64,000 nt of DNA from DATCMH01 sp036563505 (GCA_036563505.1 DATCMH010000002.1:1-64000), one strand, 5' to 3'; positions 1 to 8,976 are shown, counted from the stretch's first letter. Made by a program: numbers and translations. The notes: generated by a model from the sequence alone, not told the origin.

Positions 1-123
1 GCGAAGGGCAGTCTGCTCGAGACGGACGAACTGCTGACGATCGCGACCGGTCAGCCACTGAGTCTCCGCGCTTACCGCGACCACCTCAGAGAGCGGTATC
101 TCGGGCCGAAATCGGTAAACTGA
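1..123 (+). CDS. C-terminal end of a protein running in from the left edge; possibly NmrA/SDR-like
   Basis: Frame 1 is open from the first base to a TGA at 121-123 and gives 40 residues ending in LGPKSVN. The stretch TDELLTIATGQPLSLRAYRDH resembles the C-terminal tail of NmrA-type NAD(P)-binding proteins, which often end with a 'LTGRPP-S-L' pattern. That resemblance is weak and is an inference from a short tail only. The start and all catalytic parts are outside the window. Confidence 0.5.
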   Translation, partial: AKGSLLETDELLTIATGQPLSLRAYRDHLRERYLGPKSVN

Positions 124-742
124 GCGCGTGAGCCCGAGCCATCAACCTAGCTTAGAGGTCAGGCCCCGTGCGATCTGGAAACGCACGGCTCGGTGCCCGA
201 CGCACCGGCGTGCATTCCGGCCGACCATCACGAAAGCGCATACGCTTGAAGCGTTCAGCTTCCAGAACCGTGACACCACCGTTCGAGACTCGCTCGTCCC
301 TTACGGCCAAGGTTTACCGATCGTTAACCATGATGCCTCTGCTTAGCACGGATGAACATAACCGACGCGGAAGCAGCAATGGCCGAGACCGAGGGACTGC
401 CACCTAGCTGCGACATCGAGCAGAGCGTGTTCGGCAGGGCCGGACTGGCGGGAAGCACAAGCGACAGCGCAGGTCCTTCTGACCCGGTTCCCGATGATCA
501 GGTTGCCTTGCTGTTGCTGCTCTCCCAACGCGAGCGCGAAAGGTCGAGGTTGCTGACCACGCCGTGGGAGGAAGCGGCCGTGAGAGCGAAGGTGGCTTAG
601 CTCGCGTCGGCGCAAGCACTCAGACGGCCATTTCCCGCAGGGCCCGGATGCGCCACGCATCATCCAGCCGCCAACGTCGCAAGCGGACAGCCTCAGCAGC
701 CTAAGGCACGGTCGATCTGGGTTGCGTGCTGATAGACGGCCC
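124..742. other. Intergenic stretch of about 620 bp, nothing firm
   Basis: This gap lies between the partial left-edge gene and the end of the penicillin-binding protein gene. Several open frames cross it on both strands, but all have arginine/proline/serine-rich translations typical of out-of-frame reading in high-GC DNA. The only one with a plausible composition is the 82-codon frame at 352-600, listed separately. No hairpin with a T-run, tRNA or repeat was recognised. Confidence 0.5.
352..600 (+). CDS. Possible small hypothetical protein (82 aa)
   Basis: An ATG-started frame of 82 residues with an acidic N-terminal half and a hydrophobic patch (VALLLLL) followed by a basic/acidic C-terminal helix-like stretch. 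The composition is less arginine-biased than the competing frames here, which is the only argument for it. No convincing ribosome binding site precedes the ATG and I recognise no family. It may be noise. Confidence 0.22.
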   Translation: MNITDAEAAMAETEGLPPSCDIEQSVFGRAGLAGSTSDSAGPSDPVPDDQVALLLLLSQRERERSRLLTTPWEEAAVRAKVA

Positions 743-2668
743 TCACCAGGTCCAGATGTCGTCATGCCACTCGTCGGCCGGCCAGGTCTCTCGCGGGAGC
801 AGCGGCGTCGGAGCGAAGCGAGGCTTGGCCTGTCTGGCCTCGGCGACCGGTTTTGGTAAGTTTGGCTTCGCAGGTTTGGTGCGGGCGACTTGGGGCAGAG
901 AACGCGCCGGCTCGAGGCGCGCGTCGGTCAGTCCGTTGACGCTGCCTGCCACCCGGCGGAACAGGTCGGCGGGGGCGCCACGACCGGCGAGGACCTCGCC
1001 GCTCGCATCGCGGCGCCGACCCATCCAGACGCCCATGACCCGGCCCTCGCTCCAGCCCACGAACCAAGCGTCGGCGTTGCCGGTCGTCGTGCCGGTCTTG
1101 CCGTAAACGGGCCAGGTTCGCAGGCTCGCGCGCTGCCCTGTTCCACTGCGCACCACCTCGCGCAGGATCTGTCGGGTCGGCTCCACGCAGCGCCCTGAGA
1201 TCACCCGCGCACGGGCTTGTTCGATAAACCGTGCTCGCACCACCCCTCGCCCGTCGACGACGGCCAGGACGCCCGTGGGGGCGACCCGAAAGCCCCCATT
1301 CGCCACCGCCGTATAGGCCGCCGTCACGGTCAGAACGCTGGTCGAGTAGGTGCCGAGCACGAAAGCGGGATCGGCCTCCGGGCCTGGATCCAGGCCGAGC
1401 GCGCGGCTCGTCCTCGCGACCCGGCCGACGCCGATCTCAACCGCGAGGCGCACGGCCGCCGCATTCCGTGATGAGGCGATCGCCTCCTGCAGCGTGGTCT
1501 CGCCGCGGTAGCCCAGGGCTCCATTCGATGGCCATTCGCCGATGACGGGCAGATCCGTTACCCGGCTCTCCGGTCTGAGACCAGCCTCGCAAGCCGCGAC
1601 GACGAGGGGAAGCTTTGCTGTGGAGCCAAGCTGCACCTGCGCTTTGACGGCCGTGTTGAACTGACGCTTGGACCAGTCGGTCCCGCCCACCATCGCCCGC
1701 ACCCGCCCATCGCCGGTCATAGCTACCAGGCCCGCCTCGTACTCGGGAGGGATCGCGCCTTCCGTGACGAGGTCGGCGAGGTGGCGCTCAGCAAGGCGCT
1801 GGTGGCGCGCATCGAGAGTGACGAAGAAGCGGAGGGTCTCACCCTCCTTGACATGATGCGGAGCAAGGGATTGCGTCACCCATTCAGTGAATGCCTGAGC
1901 CTGGATCTTGAATGGCGGCAGGATACCGGGGCGCAGGCCTATCCCCATCGCACGCGCCTGCTCGGCAGCCGTGATGCGGCCTTGCTTCACCATGAGATCA
2001 AGGACGAGACGGGCCCGCTCATGCGCGCGCTCGCGTGTTCCCTCTTTCAGCGGATTGAGACGGGCCGGAGCCTGAACCATGCCAGCCAGCAGCGCGGCCT
2101 CGTACAGGTTGAGGTCGCGTGGTTCTTTGCGGAAGTAGTAACGGCTCGCCCGGTAGAGGCCGACGACCTCACGGCCTCCGAACTCAACCTGATTCAAATA
2201 CGCCGCGAGCAGTTCCTGCTTGCCCACCGCCCCGTCGAAAACGCCCGCGTTCAGGACCTCCGTGCCCTTCCGCTCGATCTTCGCGATGATGCTGTCCTGG
2301 CGCAGGTCGTGCAGAACGAGGTTCTTCATGAGTTGCATGGGGATCGTGCTGCCCCCGCGGGAGAGGCCGCCGCGCAGGACGCCGGCCAGCGCGATGAGGT
2401 CGACGCCACCGTGATCCATGAAGCGCTTGTCTTCGACCGCGATGATGGCCTTCTTCATCACCTCCGGGATCTCGCTGGGCTTCAGGATCACCGGGCAGCG
2501 GCAATAGGCGTCGTAACCTTTGGCAGTGCGGGTCACCATCACCTGTGGCGAGGCAACCAAAAGCCGGAGCTCGTTGGGCGGCAGATCCCAGAACAGGAGC
2601 GGCTCGGACGCGGAAGCAGGAAAAGTTGCAGTCAGGGTGAGCAGAGCGGCTGCAAGGATGCGCGGCAT
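743..2668 (-). CDS. Class A penicillin-binding protein (transglycosylase/transpeptidase)
   Basis: A bifunctional peptidoglycan synthase of 641 residues. Residues 1-21 look like a cleavable signal peptide (ends FPASAS) rather than the usual N-terminal membrane anchor, so the protein may be periplasmic. The GT51 transglycosylase domain shows the catalytic-glutamate motif EDKRFMDHGG (79-88) and GGSTIPMQL (105-113). The transpeptidase domain has the nucleophile motif STAK (S349-K352), SRN (400-402) and KTGTT (524-528), so both activities look intact. A Lys/Pro-rich tail (about 590-641) follows. It sits alone; the neighbours do not suggest an operon. Closest in style to PBP1A/PBP1C-like proteins; the exact subclass is uncertain. 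Confidence 0.93.
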   Translation of the reverse strand: MPRILAAALLTLTATFPASASEPLLFWDLPPNELRLLVASPQVMVTRTAKGYDAYCRCPVILKPSEIPEVMKKAIIAVEDKRFMDHGGVDLIALAGVLRGGLSRGGSTIPMQLMKNLVLHDLRQDSIIAKIERKGTEVLNAGVFDGAVGKQELLAAYLNQVEFGGREVVGLYRASRYYFRKEPRDLNLYEAALLAGMVQAPARLNPLKEGTRERAHERARLVLDLMVKQGRITAAEQARAMGIGLRPGILPPFKIQAQAFTEWVTQSLAPHHVKEGETLRFFVTLDARHQRLAERHLADLVTEGAIPPEYEAGLVAMTGDGRVRAMVGGTDWSKRQFNTAVKAQVQLGSTAKLPLVVAACEAGLRPESRVTDLPVIGEWPSNGALGYRGETTLQEAIASSRNAAAVRLAVEIGVGRVARTSRALGLDPGPEADPAFVLGTYSTSVLTVTAAYTAVANGGFRVAPTGVLAVVDGRGVVRARFIEQARARVISGRCVEPTRQILREVVRSGTGQRASLRTWPVYGKTGTTTGNADAWFVGWSEGRVMGVWMGRRRDASGEVLAGRGAPADLFRRVAGSVNGLTDARLEPARSLPQVARTKPAKPNLPKPVAEARQAKPRFAPTPLLPRETWPADEWHDDIWTW

Positions 2669-2991
2669 CGCTGCGTCGTGAGCCTCCCACCGCCGGCGAA
2701 GGCCGGACGACGTGGTTAAGAAAGTGTGAGGGCAGACAGCGTTCTACAAGGGACGAGGCCCGCGATCGGGAGCAACTCTGAAACCGCAGCACTTCGCAGG
2801 AATTGCACAAGGTCAGTTCAGTGGCTTGGCGAGGTAGCGCACCCGTCCGGAAGATGTGAGGCAACGTCGGAAACACCGATCGCTTCGGGCGACCACGAGC
2901 TGCAACGACGCTCCCTCAATCTCACTCCGTTGCTGACCCATCCTGCGGTAGGCAACAGCCGCCGTGGCTTGGTCAACGTCGTTCACAGCGT
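2669..2991. other. Divergent intergenic region, 323 bp
   Basis: This region separates the leftward penicillin-binding protein gene and the rightward Sel1-repeat gene, so promoters for both should lie here. I see no clear palindrome, terminator or additional coding frame in it. Confidence 0.4.
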
Positions 2992-3717
2992 ATGCGGAAG
3001 ATGAGAACAGTGTCGTCACGGCTCCGACGCCTTCTCTGTTTCGGCCTCACCCTGTTCGCCGTCGCGACCGCCGAGTCGTCCTGGGCGCAATCAGGTCACC
3101 CGCCGCTCGCGCTTGCGGCGGCAAAGGCGGTCCTGGACCGCATGGACGCGAACGCCGAAATGTCAGCCACCTACGGGGCGTGCCCGGCCGATTCTTTCCG
3201 GAGAGCCACCGCGCAGACGGCGGCTCACCTCTTGGCTGCGAAGCCGACGCTGGCGCAATGCGCCGCCGATCCAGAGAGTTGCCACGCGGCCTGCCTCGGC
3301 GGGCAAGGTTCGGCCTGCTTTGCTCTTGCCAGAGCGTTCCAGGAGAATGAGCAGGTCGCGCCACCGTACGCGGCACAGAAGCTGTTCTCTATGGCGTGCA
3401 GCTACGGATACGGCGCGGGTTGCACGAACCGGGCCGCGAACCTGCGAAACAACCTGTCTGAAAACGACCCGCTTCGCGCCTTGGCCAAGCGAGCAAGGGA
3501 GGCCTGCCAATTTCGGACATTCCGTATCGCGTGCCAGGAGAGCGACGCCTGGGGCTGCGCGATGCTCGGCCAGTCCTATCAGTACGGCGAAGGTGTGAAC
3601 CGCAGCCCGCCCCGGGCGCGCGGAGCCTTCGACAAAGCTTGCCGCCTGGCGCCAGACTTCGAAGCTTGCTCGTTCGCCAAGGACGGCGCTGCCCGGCTCA
3701 CGAACCACCAGGACTGA
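2992..3717 (+). CDS. Secreted cysteine-rich Sel1-repeat (Hcp-like) protein
   Basis: A 241-residue protein with an N-terminal signal peptide (basic start, then a hydrophobic run, with likely cleavage after SSWAQ near residue 33). The mature part contains Sel1/TPR-like helical repeats in which cysteines recur in pairs (ACLGGQGSAC, ACSYGYGAGC, ACQESDAWGC, ACRLAPDFEAC), the spacing seen in Helicobacter cysteine-rich (Hcp) proteins, where each repeat is closed by a disulphide. This fits a periplasmic protein-interaction scaffold. The Hcp name 'beta-lactamase' is historical and no such activity should be assumed. Two Met codons (2992 and 3001) could start it; the first is used. Confidence 0.8.
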   Translation: MRKMRTVSSRLRRLLCFGLTLFAVATAESSWAQSGHPPLALAAAKAVLDRMDANAEMSATYGACPADSFRRATAQTAAHLLAAKPTLAQCAADPESCHAACLGGQGSACFALARAFQENEQVAPPYAAQKLFSMACSYGYGAGCTNRAANLRNNLSENDPLRALAKRAREACQFRTFRIACQESDAWGCAMLGQSYQYGEGVNRSPPRARGAFDKACRLAPDFEACSFAKDGAARLTNHQD

Positions 3718-3746
3718 TGAGGCCACTGCTGTGAAGACTAGGCCGG

Positions 3747-3766
3747 GAGCGGACGCTCACATTTTT
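3747..3766 (+). terminator. Weak intrinsic terminator candidate after the Sel1 gene
   Basis: A short GAGC-GGAC-GCTC hairpin (3747-3758) is followed by A/C and five T residues (3762-3766), about 30 bp downstream of the Sel1-repeat stop codon. The stem is only 4 bp, so this is a weak call. Confidence 0.3.
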
Positions 3767-3848
3767 GGTGTGCCCCCTACCCTGTGCCTGACCTGAACTT
3801 CAAGCTGCCCTGTGCTCTGGTATGCGTTCGTGCCCTTGACCAAACCGC

Positions 3849-4361
3849 TCAAACCTGCGGAGTTTTGCCCTCGCCAAGGGCCGTCATGATCTCGACCAGG
3901 GTCGCCCGTTCGGCCTCGCTCACGGCGACACCGCCGATACCCAGAAAGCCACCTTCGCTGCCCGCCTCCGCAGCGCGCTGAGCGACTGTCTGCAGCCAGC
4001 GCTTGAACCCGGCCGACTCCTCAGGCGCCTTACTGTCCAGAAGCGCCGACACGGCCCGCAACTCGTCAATCGCGCGGACCTTGAGATCGGAAAACTGCGC
4101 CCCCTTGAACCGGGCCTGCATGGCCTCGCGAGCGGCGCCGCGGACGTCGGGGTCCGTCATGTCTTGAGCAACTGCCTTGGCGATCGAATTGGCTCCAGCG
4201 TCCTGCTTGACTTCCATCAGCGCCCAACCGCTGGACAGGCCCTCCTTCAGAAGACCCCAGAGGCCGCTCGGGTCCGCAGCCGTGATGGCCATGCTCGTCA
4301 CGATCGGGCTCGCCACGATGCGCGCCCATTCCTCGCTGGTGAAGTCTGCTTTGCCTGCCAT
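3849..4361 (-). CDS. Conserved hypothetical protein divergent from manganese catalase (170 aa)
   Basis: A soluble, mostly helical 170-residue protein without signal peptide or membrane segment. The start at 4361 (MAGKADF) is chosen because GAGGAGG lies 6 nt upstream; an alternative start 8 codons earlier has no such site. The C-terminus has a Gly-rich GGFLGIGG turn followed by a short helix, a pattern I have seen only in uncharacterised rhizobial proteins. The gene is divergent from the manganese catalase gene across a 141-bp region, so shared regulation (stress or stationary phase) is plausible. The function is unknown. Confidence 0.75.
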   Translation of the reverse strand: MAGKADFTSEEWARIVASPIVTSMAITAADPSGLWGLLKEGLSSGWALMEVKQDAGANSIAKAVAQDMTDPDVRGAAREAMQARFKGAQFSDLKVRAIDELRAVSALLDSKAPEESAGFKRWLQTVAQRAAEAGSEGGFLGIGGVAVSEAERATLVEIMTALGEGKTPQV

Positions 4362-4388
4362 CCTGTCCTCCTCGGCCCTTTGCACAAT

Positions 4389-4436
4389 GGCTCCGCGGAA
4401 GCGGAGTTCCTGGGCTCCGCCACCTCGGAGTTCCTG
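4389..4436. repeat. 24-bp imperfect tandem repeat in the catalase divergent promoter region
   Basis: Two adjacent 24-bp units (4389-4412 and 4413-4436) share GGCTCCGC at the left and CGGAGTTCCTG at the right, and differ only in the centre. They lie between the start of the 170-aa gene and the start of manganese catalase, where promoters and regulator sites are expected. The GGAGTTCC element could be a binding site or part of a stress promoter; that is inference. Confidence 0.6.
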
Positions 4437-4502
4437 GCGGGTCCAGAATAAAATTTTGGGACCTGCCGCCTGTTGCGCTCAGCCCCCCAGGAGGACGCAC
4501 CC

Positions 4503-5425
4503 ATGTTCATGCGAGTTGACAAGCTGCAAGCCGAGCTTCCGGCCCCCAAGCGCAAGGACCCGAACGCGGCGGCCGCCCTTCAGGAGTTGCTCGGCGGCAA
4601 GTACGGCGAGATGTCCACCCTGGGCAACTACATGTTCCAGAGCTTCAACTTTCGCTCGAAGAGCAAGCTGCGCCCCTTCTACAGCCTCGTTGCCAGCATC
4701 ACGGCCGAGGAGATCGGGCACGTTGAACTCGTGAGCAACGGCGTGGCGATGATCGCCAACGGCCCGGATAACGATGGAGACGAGGCTGACGGTGGCGACA
4801 TCTCCGACGCGCCGTTCACCGACATGAAAGACATCCGCCTTGCGGCAGCCTTCCTGTCGCACGGTGGCGGCGCGACCCCGGTCAACAGCAACGGCGCGCC
4901 TTGGAACAACGACTTCGTGACCACCACGGGCGACGTTGTCACTGACCTGCTGCACATCTTTCACCTCGAGTGCGGCGCCCGGCTACACAAGCTGCGCGTC
5001 TATGAGACGCTGACGGCTCCGACGGGTCGCGAGGTCTGCGGCTACCTCCTTGTGCGTGGCTCGGTGCACGCCACGCCTATGCTCTGGCTCTGAAGAGGAT
5101 CACCGGCGTGGAGATCGAGAAGATGTTGCCGACGCCCAACATCAACCTCGACAAGATTCCGGAATGCCAGAAGTACCTCGCCGAAGGATCGCACCGGCGG
5201 CTCTACACGTTCAGCCCGAGCGACTACAAAGAGGTGGCTGGGATCTGGGGCGGCGGCGAGACGGCGCTCGCGGGCGATCCGCCCGGTGAACTCGAGGTGG
5301 TCGAAGGCATGCCGGACGGCGGCAAGATTCACCAGCTCACTGGCGTACCGTCCGGGTTCACGCCTGATTACGCACCCGAAGAGATGTTCGAGATTGCCAC
5401 GAAGCTCACGAAGGCAGCTCGCTGA
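4503..5425 (+). pseudogene. Manganese (non-haem) catalase, interrupted by a 1-base deletion
   Basis: Disproportionates hydrogen peroxide at a dimanganese site. The start at 4503 follows AGGAGG with 8 nt spacing. The first frame covers 4503-5093 and keeps all expected ligands: E36, E70, H73, E156 and H189, with E70/H73 and E156/H189 at the family spacing. Just after GSVHA the frame shifts: 'cacgccacgcc' at about 5067-5077 should read with one more C to give the family's VHAHAYALAL. The remaining roughly 110 residues (5077-5425, containing EIEKMLPTPNI) follow in another frame. As written, the product ends after a spurious TPMLWL tail and lacks its C-terminal arm, needed for hexamer packing in known structures. 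Repairing one base restores about 307 residues, a normal length. Either a real recent inactivation or a sequence error. Confidence 0.9.
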
Positions 5426-5973
5426 GGTCGGGTCGACGCGGGGCACCCGTTCGGCTCAGAGAGTGCGTCGGGCTCAGGATTTGCACCGATGCCCCCTGGT
5501 CTTGGCCCGGGAGGCATTGTTGCGAGACATGCAACGAACTTTGGTTGAGCAATCGCTGTTGCTGCACCTCATCCACTGACTTGGCCTTGCGCCCGCTCCA
5601 CTCCTAGCTGGTTGGCAGCAGGACTCAGGAGTGGTACACAGAGGGCTCTGGCGTGGCCTCTAAGTTGTTGATTTTGTTGCATTGACGCAGCTTCTGGCCC
5701 AATCCTCTCCTGGGCACCAACCATTCTCTAAGTGGTTGAGCCTCAATCGAAATCAGCGAGATCTTAGGTGTAGCGCCGCTTGGGTGGTGCACACGGTCGG
5801 CACACATGGGCGCGCGATCGGCTGTCCGTTCAGCGGCCGTGCTTTTCTCGCAGCCCGCTCGCGAGCACGGCCGGGTGCGTCTCCGATGCCGCAACCCGGG
5901 ACGGCCTGTGAATGACACGCGGCAGGCTCCCGCAGGCGCCGCGGTCCCTTCGACCTGGCGGTCGGATCACGCG
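5426..5973. other. Intergenic stretch of about 550 bp, nothing recognised
   Basis: This gap lies between the manganese catalase and the end of cydB, which are convergent. A few short frames cross it but none has a ribosome binding site or family-like sequence. Part of it is AT-richer (about 5620-5760) than the flanking genes. No T-rich hairpin was found. Confidence 0.4.
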
Positions 5974-6987
5974 TTAGACGTAGCGCAGGTCCGTCGCCTT
6001 GCCCCAGAACACGCGATAGGCGAAGGCCGTGTAGAGGCCGATCACCGGCAGCACGATCATCGCGCCGACGAACATGATGAGCAGCGCCTCGGGCGCCGCC
6101 GCGGCCTGCCAGACGGTCAGTTGCTCGGGCACGACATAGGGGAAGAACGAATAGGCGAGCCCATGGAAGCCGAGCAGGAAGATGGCGACGGCTCCCGCGA
6201 AAGGCAGCCAGCAGAAGCGGTCCGTGCGGCTCGGCAGGGCCCTGAGCGCCATATGCAGACCAATGAGCACGGCCGCGGTGACGAGCGGAACGGGCGCCAG
6301 CAGCACGAGGTTCGGCAGGCTGAACCACTTGGCGAAAATGCGCTCGCTCACGAGCGGCGTCACCACCGACACGGCCGCGAGGCCGATCGCGACCGGCCAG
6401 AGCAGAGCGCGGGCCCACGTCACGGCGCGCCGCTGCAGATCGCGTTCCGTCTTCATGATGAGCCAGGCGGCGCCGATGAAGGCGTAGCCCGCGGCGAGGC
6501 AGAGCGCCGTGAGCATAGCGAAGGCGACGTGAGCCGCGGTGCGCTCGAACCCGACGATGTAGAGACCGAGCATGTAACCCTGGGCCAGCGCTGTGAGGAG
6601 CGAGCCGCCGAAGAACAGGCGGTCCCACAGGCGCTTGTGGTTCGCCGACACCTTGGCGCGGAACTCGAAGGACACGCCGCGCATGATGAGGCCCAGCAGC
6701 ATCACGGCCACGGGAAGGTAGAGCGCGCCGAGGATCGCTCCGTGCGCCTGCGGGAAGGCGACGAGCAGCAGGCCGACGGCAAGGACGAGCCACGTCTCGT
6801 TGGCGTCCCAGAATGGTCCGATGGAGGCGATCATGCGATCGCGCTGGGCGGGCTCGACCGGCGCGCCGGTGAGGATGCCGACGCCCAGATCGTAGCCGTC
6901 GAGCACGACGTAGAGGAGGATCGCGGCGCCCATCAGCGCCGCGAAGGCAACCGGCAGCCAGGTGGCGCCATCAGCGAACAGGGTCAT
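5974..6987 (-). CDS. cydB: Cytochrome bd-type quinol oxidase subunit II (CIO-like)
   Basis: The haem-free partner of CydA in a bd-type terminal oxidase that reduces oxygen with quinol in the inner membrane. It is highly hydrophobic, with 8-9 predicted membrane segments and the conserved DGYDLGVG and GPFWDANETWL motifs near the N-terminus. The start at 6987 (MTLFADG) is preferred because AAGGAG lies 5 nt upstream; the GTG at 7002 that overlaps the cydA stop would place that ribosome site inside the gene. It follows cydA in one operon, and sequence style fits the cyanide-insensitive (CioB) branch. No small CydX-like frame is visible after it. Confidence 0.93.
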   Translation of the reverse strand: MTLFADGATWLPVAFAALMGAAILLYVVLDGYDLGVGILTGAPVEPAQRDRMIASIGPFWDANETWLVLAVGLLLVAFPQAHGAILGALYLPVAVMLLGLIMRGVSFEFRAKVSANHKRLWDRLFFGGSLLTALAQGYMLGLYIVGFERTAAHVAFAMLTALCLAAGYAFIGAAWLIMKTERDLQRRAVTWARALLWPVAIGLAAVSVVTPLVSERIFAKWFSLPNLVLLAPVPLVTAAVLIGLHMALRALPSRTDRFCWLPFAGAVAIFLLGFHGLAYSFFPYVVPEQLTVWQAAAAPEALLIMFVGAMIVLPVIGLYTAFAYRVFWGKATDLRYV

Positions 6988-6998
6988 CGAGGGCTCCT

Positions 6999-8372
6999 TC
7001 ACGCCGGCACGGCCACGCCCGGTCCCGCGACGGTGTCGCCGCCGGCCCGGGCCGGCTCGGCCGGGGCATGGTCATGGGGCGCGCCGGCGCGGCGGGCGAG
7101 GTAGAAGAGGGTGAGGACGTAGGCGGCGAGCAGGGCCGCGTAGACCGCGAGGTAGCCCGCGAGCGTCGAGGCGACCAGGCCGGCGCCCACCGTCTTCGAG
7201 GCGGCCTGCGCCGTGGTCAGGACGCCCGTCACGAGCCAAGGCTGACGCCCGATCTCGGTGACGTACCAGCCCGCAAGGGTCGCGACCCACCCCGCGAAGG
7301 TCATGGCGACGAGGGCGCGGGCCAGCACAGGCCTGACTTCGCCGCGACGCCAGAGCTGCCAGGCGCCGAGCCAGGAGACGGCCAGCATGAGAAGGCCGAT
7401 TCCCACCATCACGCGAAAGGCGAAGAACACGGGCGCGACCGGCGGGCGATGCTCGAAGTCGTTCACGCCTTTCACCTCGCCGTACCAATCATGGGTCAGG
7501 TAGAACGAGGCGATGTTCGGGATCGCGATCTCGAAGCGGTTGGAGCGAGTGGTCTCGTCCGGCAGGCCGAAGACCACCATGGGGGCGCCCTTCTGGGTCT
7601 CCCAGATGCCCTCCATGGCCGCAATCTTGGCGGGCTGGTGCTTGAGCGTGTTGAGGCCGTGCAGGTCTCCCGCCACGATCTGAAGCGGGATCAGCACGGC
7701 GCCGAGGACGACGCCGGTCTTGAGCGCGGCGCGCACACCGGCCGAGCGGTTGCCCTTGAGCCACTGATAGGACGAGAGACCCGCAATAAGGAACGCCGCG
7801 GTGAGGCCCGAAGCCAGCAGCATGTGGGTCAACCGATAGGGCATCGACGGGTTGAAGATGATGGCCCACCAGTCGGTCGCGTGGACGACGCCGTCCCGGA
7901 TCTCGAAGCCGGCGGGCGTCTGCATCCACGAGTTCAGGACGAGGATCCAGAACGCCGACATGGTGGTGCCGAAGGCGACGAGGAACGTCGCCAGGGTGTG
8001 CACCCGGTTCGACACCCTGTTCCAGCCGAACAGCATGATGCCGAGGAAGGTGGCCTCCAGGAAGAAGGCGGTCAGAACCTCGTAGGCGAGGAGCGGGCCC
8101 GCGATGTTGCCCACCTTGTTCATGAAGCCCGGCCAGTTGGTGCCGAACTGGAAGGACATGGTGATGCCCGAGACCACGCCGAGCGCGAAGGAGAGCGCGA
8201 AGACCTTGACCCAGAAGCGGTAGGCGTCCTTCCAGCGCTCGTCGCCGGTGGCGCTGAAACGCAGCTTGAAGAACAGGAGCACCCAGCCCAGCGCGATGGT
8301 GATCGTGGGAAAGAGAATATGGAACGAGATGTTGGCCGCGAACTGAATGCGGGCGAGGATGAGCGGATCCAT
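6999..8372 (-). CDS. cydA: Cytochrome bd-type quinol oxidase subunit I (CIO-like)
   Basis: A 457-residue haem-bearing subunit of the bd oxidase. Visible key residues are H18 (high-spin haem axial ligand position), E98 and E106 in the YEVLTAFFLE helix (proton path/haem d region), H183 in YRLTHMLLAS, and the GRQPW motif after the last quinol-site segment. The short quinol-binding loop and length fit the cyanide-insensitive CioA group, which typically lacks a spectral haem d signature; that spectral point is family knowledge. It starts 3 nt after the upstream regulator's stop, so the three genes are probably co-transcribed. A His/Pro/Ala-rich tail ends the protein. Confidence 0.95.
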   Translation of the reverse strand: MDPLILARIQFAANISFHILFPTITIALGWVLLFFKLRFSATGDERWKDAYRFWVKVFALSFALGVVSGITMSFQFGTNWPGFMNKVGNIAGPLLAYEVLTAFFLEATFLGIMLFGWNRVSNRVHTLATFLVAFGTTMSAFWILVLNSWMQTPAGFEIRDGVVHATDWWAIIFNPSMPYRLTHMLLASGLTAAFLIAGLSSYQWLKGNRSAGVRAALKTGVVLGAVLIPLQIVAGDLHGLNTLKHQPAKIAAMEGIWETQKGAPMVVFGLPDETTRSNRFEIAIPNIASFYLTHDWYGEVKGVNDFEHRPPVAPVFFAFRVMVGIGLLMLAVSWLGAWQLWRRGEVRPVLARALVAMTFAGWVATLAGWYVTEIGRQPWLVTGVLTTAQAASKTVGAGLVASTLAGYLAVYAALLAAYVLTLFYLARRAGAPHDHAPAEPARAGGDTVAGPGVAVPA

Positions 8373-8375
8373 GAC

Positions 8376-8963
8376 CTAGCTCTCTGAGGGTTTTGCATCC
8401 CGGCGCTTGCCGCGGCCGCCGGGGACGACGAAGAGGCGATCCTTCATCTCGAGGATCTTCTGCACCTTAGAGCCGAGCGTCAGGAGCTGGATGAGGCGCT
8501 CGGTCTCGAGCTTCTGGACGTCGGCGTACCAGCCGGTCAGAAGCTCGAAGAGGTCGTGCATCTCACGCATGCGCTCCTGGGCATGGCGCTCTTCGGGCGT
8601 GCCGGCCCGCTGCATCAGCACCTCACGCAGGAGGGTCTGCGTCGGATCGAGCTCGCGCTTCTTGCGCTCGTCCACGAGGGTTCGGACGATCTGCCAGATG
8701 TCGTCCGGCGTCGCGAAATAGTCGCGGCGGTCGCCCGGCCTGTGCTGCAGGCGCACCAGGTTCCAGGCCTGAAGCTCCTTCAGCCCCATGCTCACGTTCG
8801 AGCGCGAAACGCCGAGCGCCTCCACGATGTCGTCGGCGTTGAGCGGGTCGCGGGACAGGAACAACAGGGCGTAGATCTGCCCGACCGTGCGGTTGATGCC
8901 CCAGCGCGAGCCCATCTCGCCGAAGTGGAGGACGAAGGTCTGGATCAGCGGTGGGAGGTTCAT
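8376..8963 (-). CDS. GbsR/MarR-family transcriptional regulator, first gene of the bd oxidase operon
   Basis: A 195-residue protein with a winged helix-turn-helix at about residues 25-90 (ADDIVEALGVSRSNVSMGL is the recognition region), followed by a long helical dimerisation region and a basic tail. The GVSRSNVSMGLKEL pattern is that of GbsR-type MarR proteins, which usually repress nearby genes until a ligand is bound. Its stop is 3 bp before cydA, and an inverted repeat sits just upstream of its own start. It therefore probably regulates itself and the oxidase operon. The ligand is unknown. Confidence 0.85.
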   Translation of the reverse strand: MNLPPLIQTFVLHFGEMGSRWGINRTVGQIYALLFLSRDPLNADDIVEALGVSRSNVSMGLKELQAWNLVRLQHRPGDRRDYFATPDDIWQIVRTLVDERKKRELDPTQTLLREVLMQRAGTPEERHAQERMREMHDLFELLTGWYADVQKLETERLIQLLTLGSKVQKILEMKDRLFVVPGGRGKRRDAKPSES

Positions 8964-8976
8964 GCTCGATCCGTAT

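Noticed and set aside
343..765. Minus-strand frame of 140 codons after the penicillin-binding protein gene
   Set aside because: Its Arg/Cys/Pro-rich composition and lack of ribosome site suggest chance; it also overlaps the 3' end of the real gene.
5060..5090. Programmed ribosomal frameshift in the Mn-catalase gene
   Set aside because: There is no X-XXY-YYZ slippery heptamer or obvious downstream pseudoknot at the break, and this protein family is not known for frameshifting. A simple deletion explains it.
7068..8387. Plus-strand frame of 439 codons across cydA
   Set aside because: It is opposite a complete CydA with conserved haem ligands and has a charged low-complexity translation unlike any protein family.
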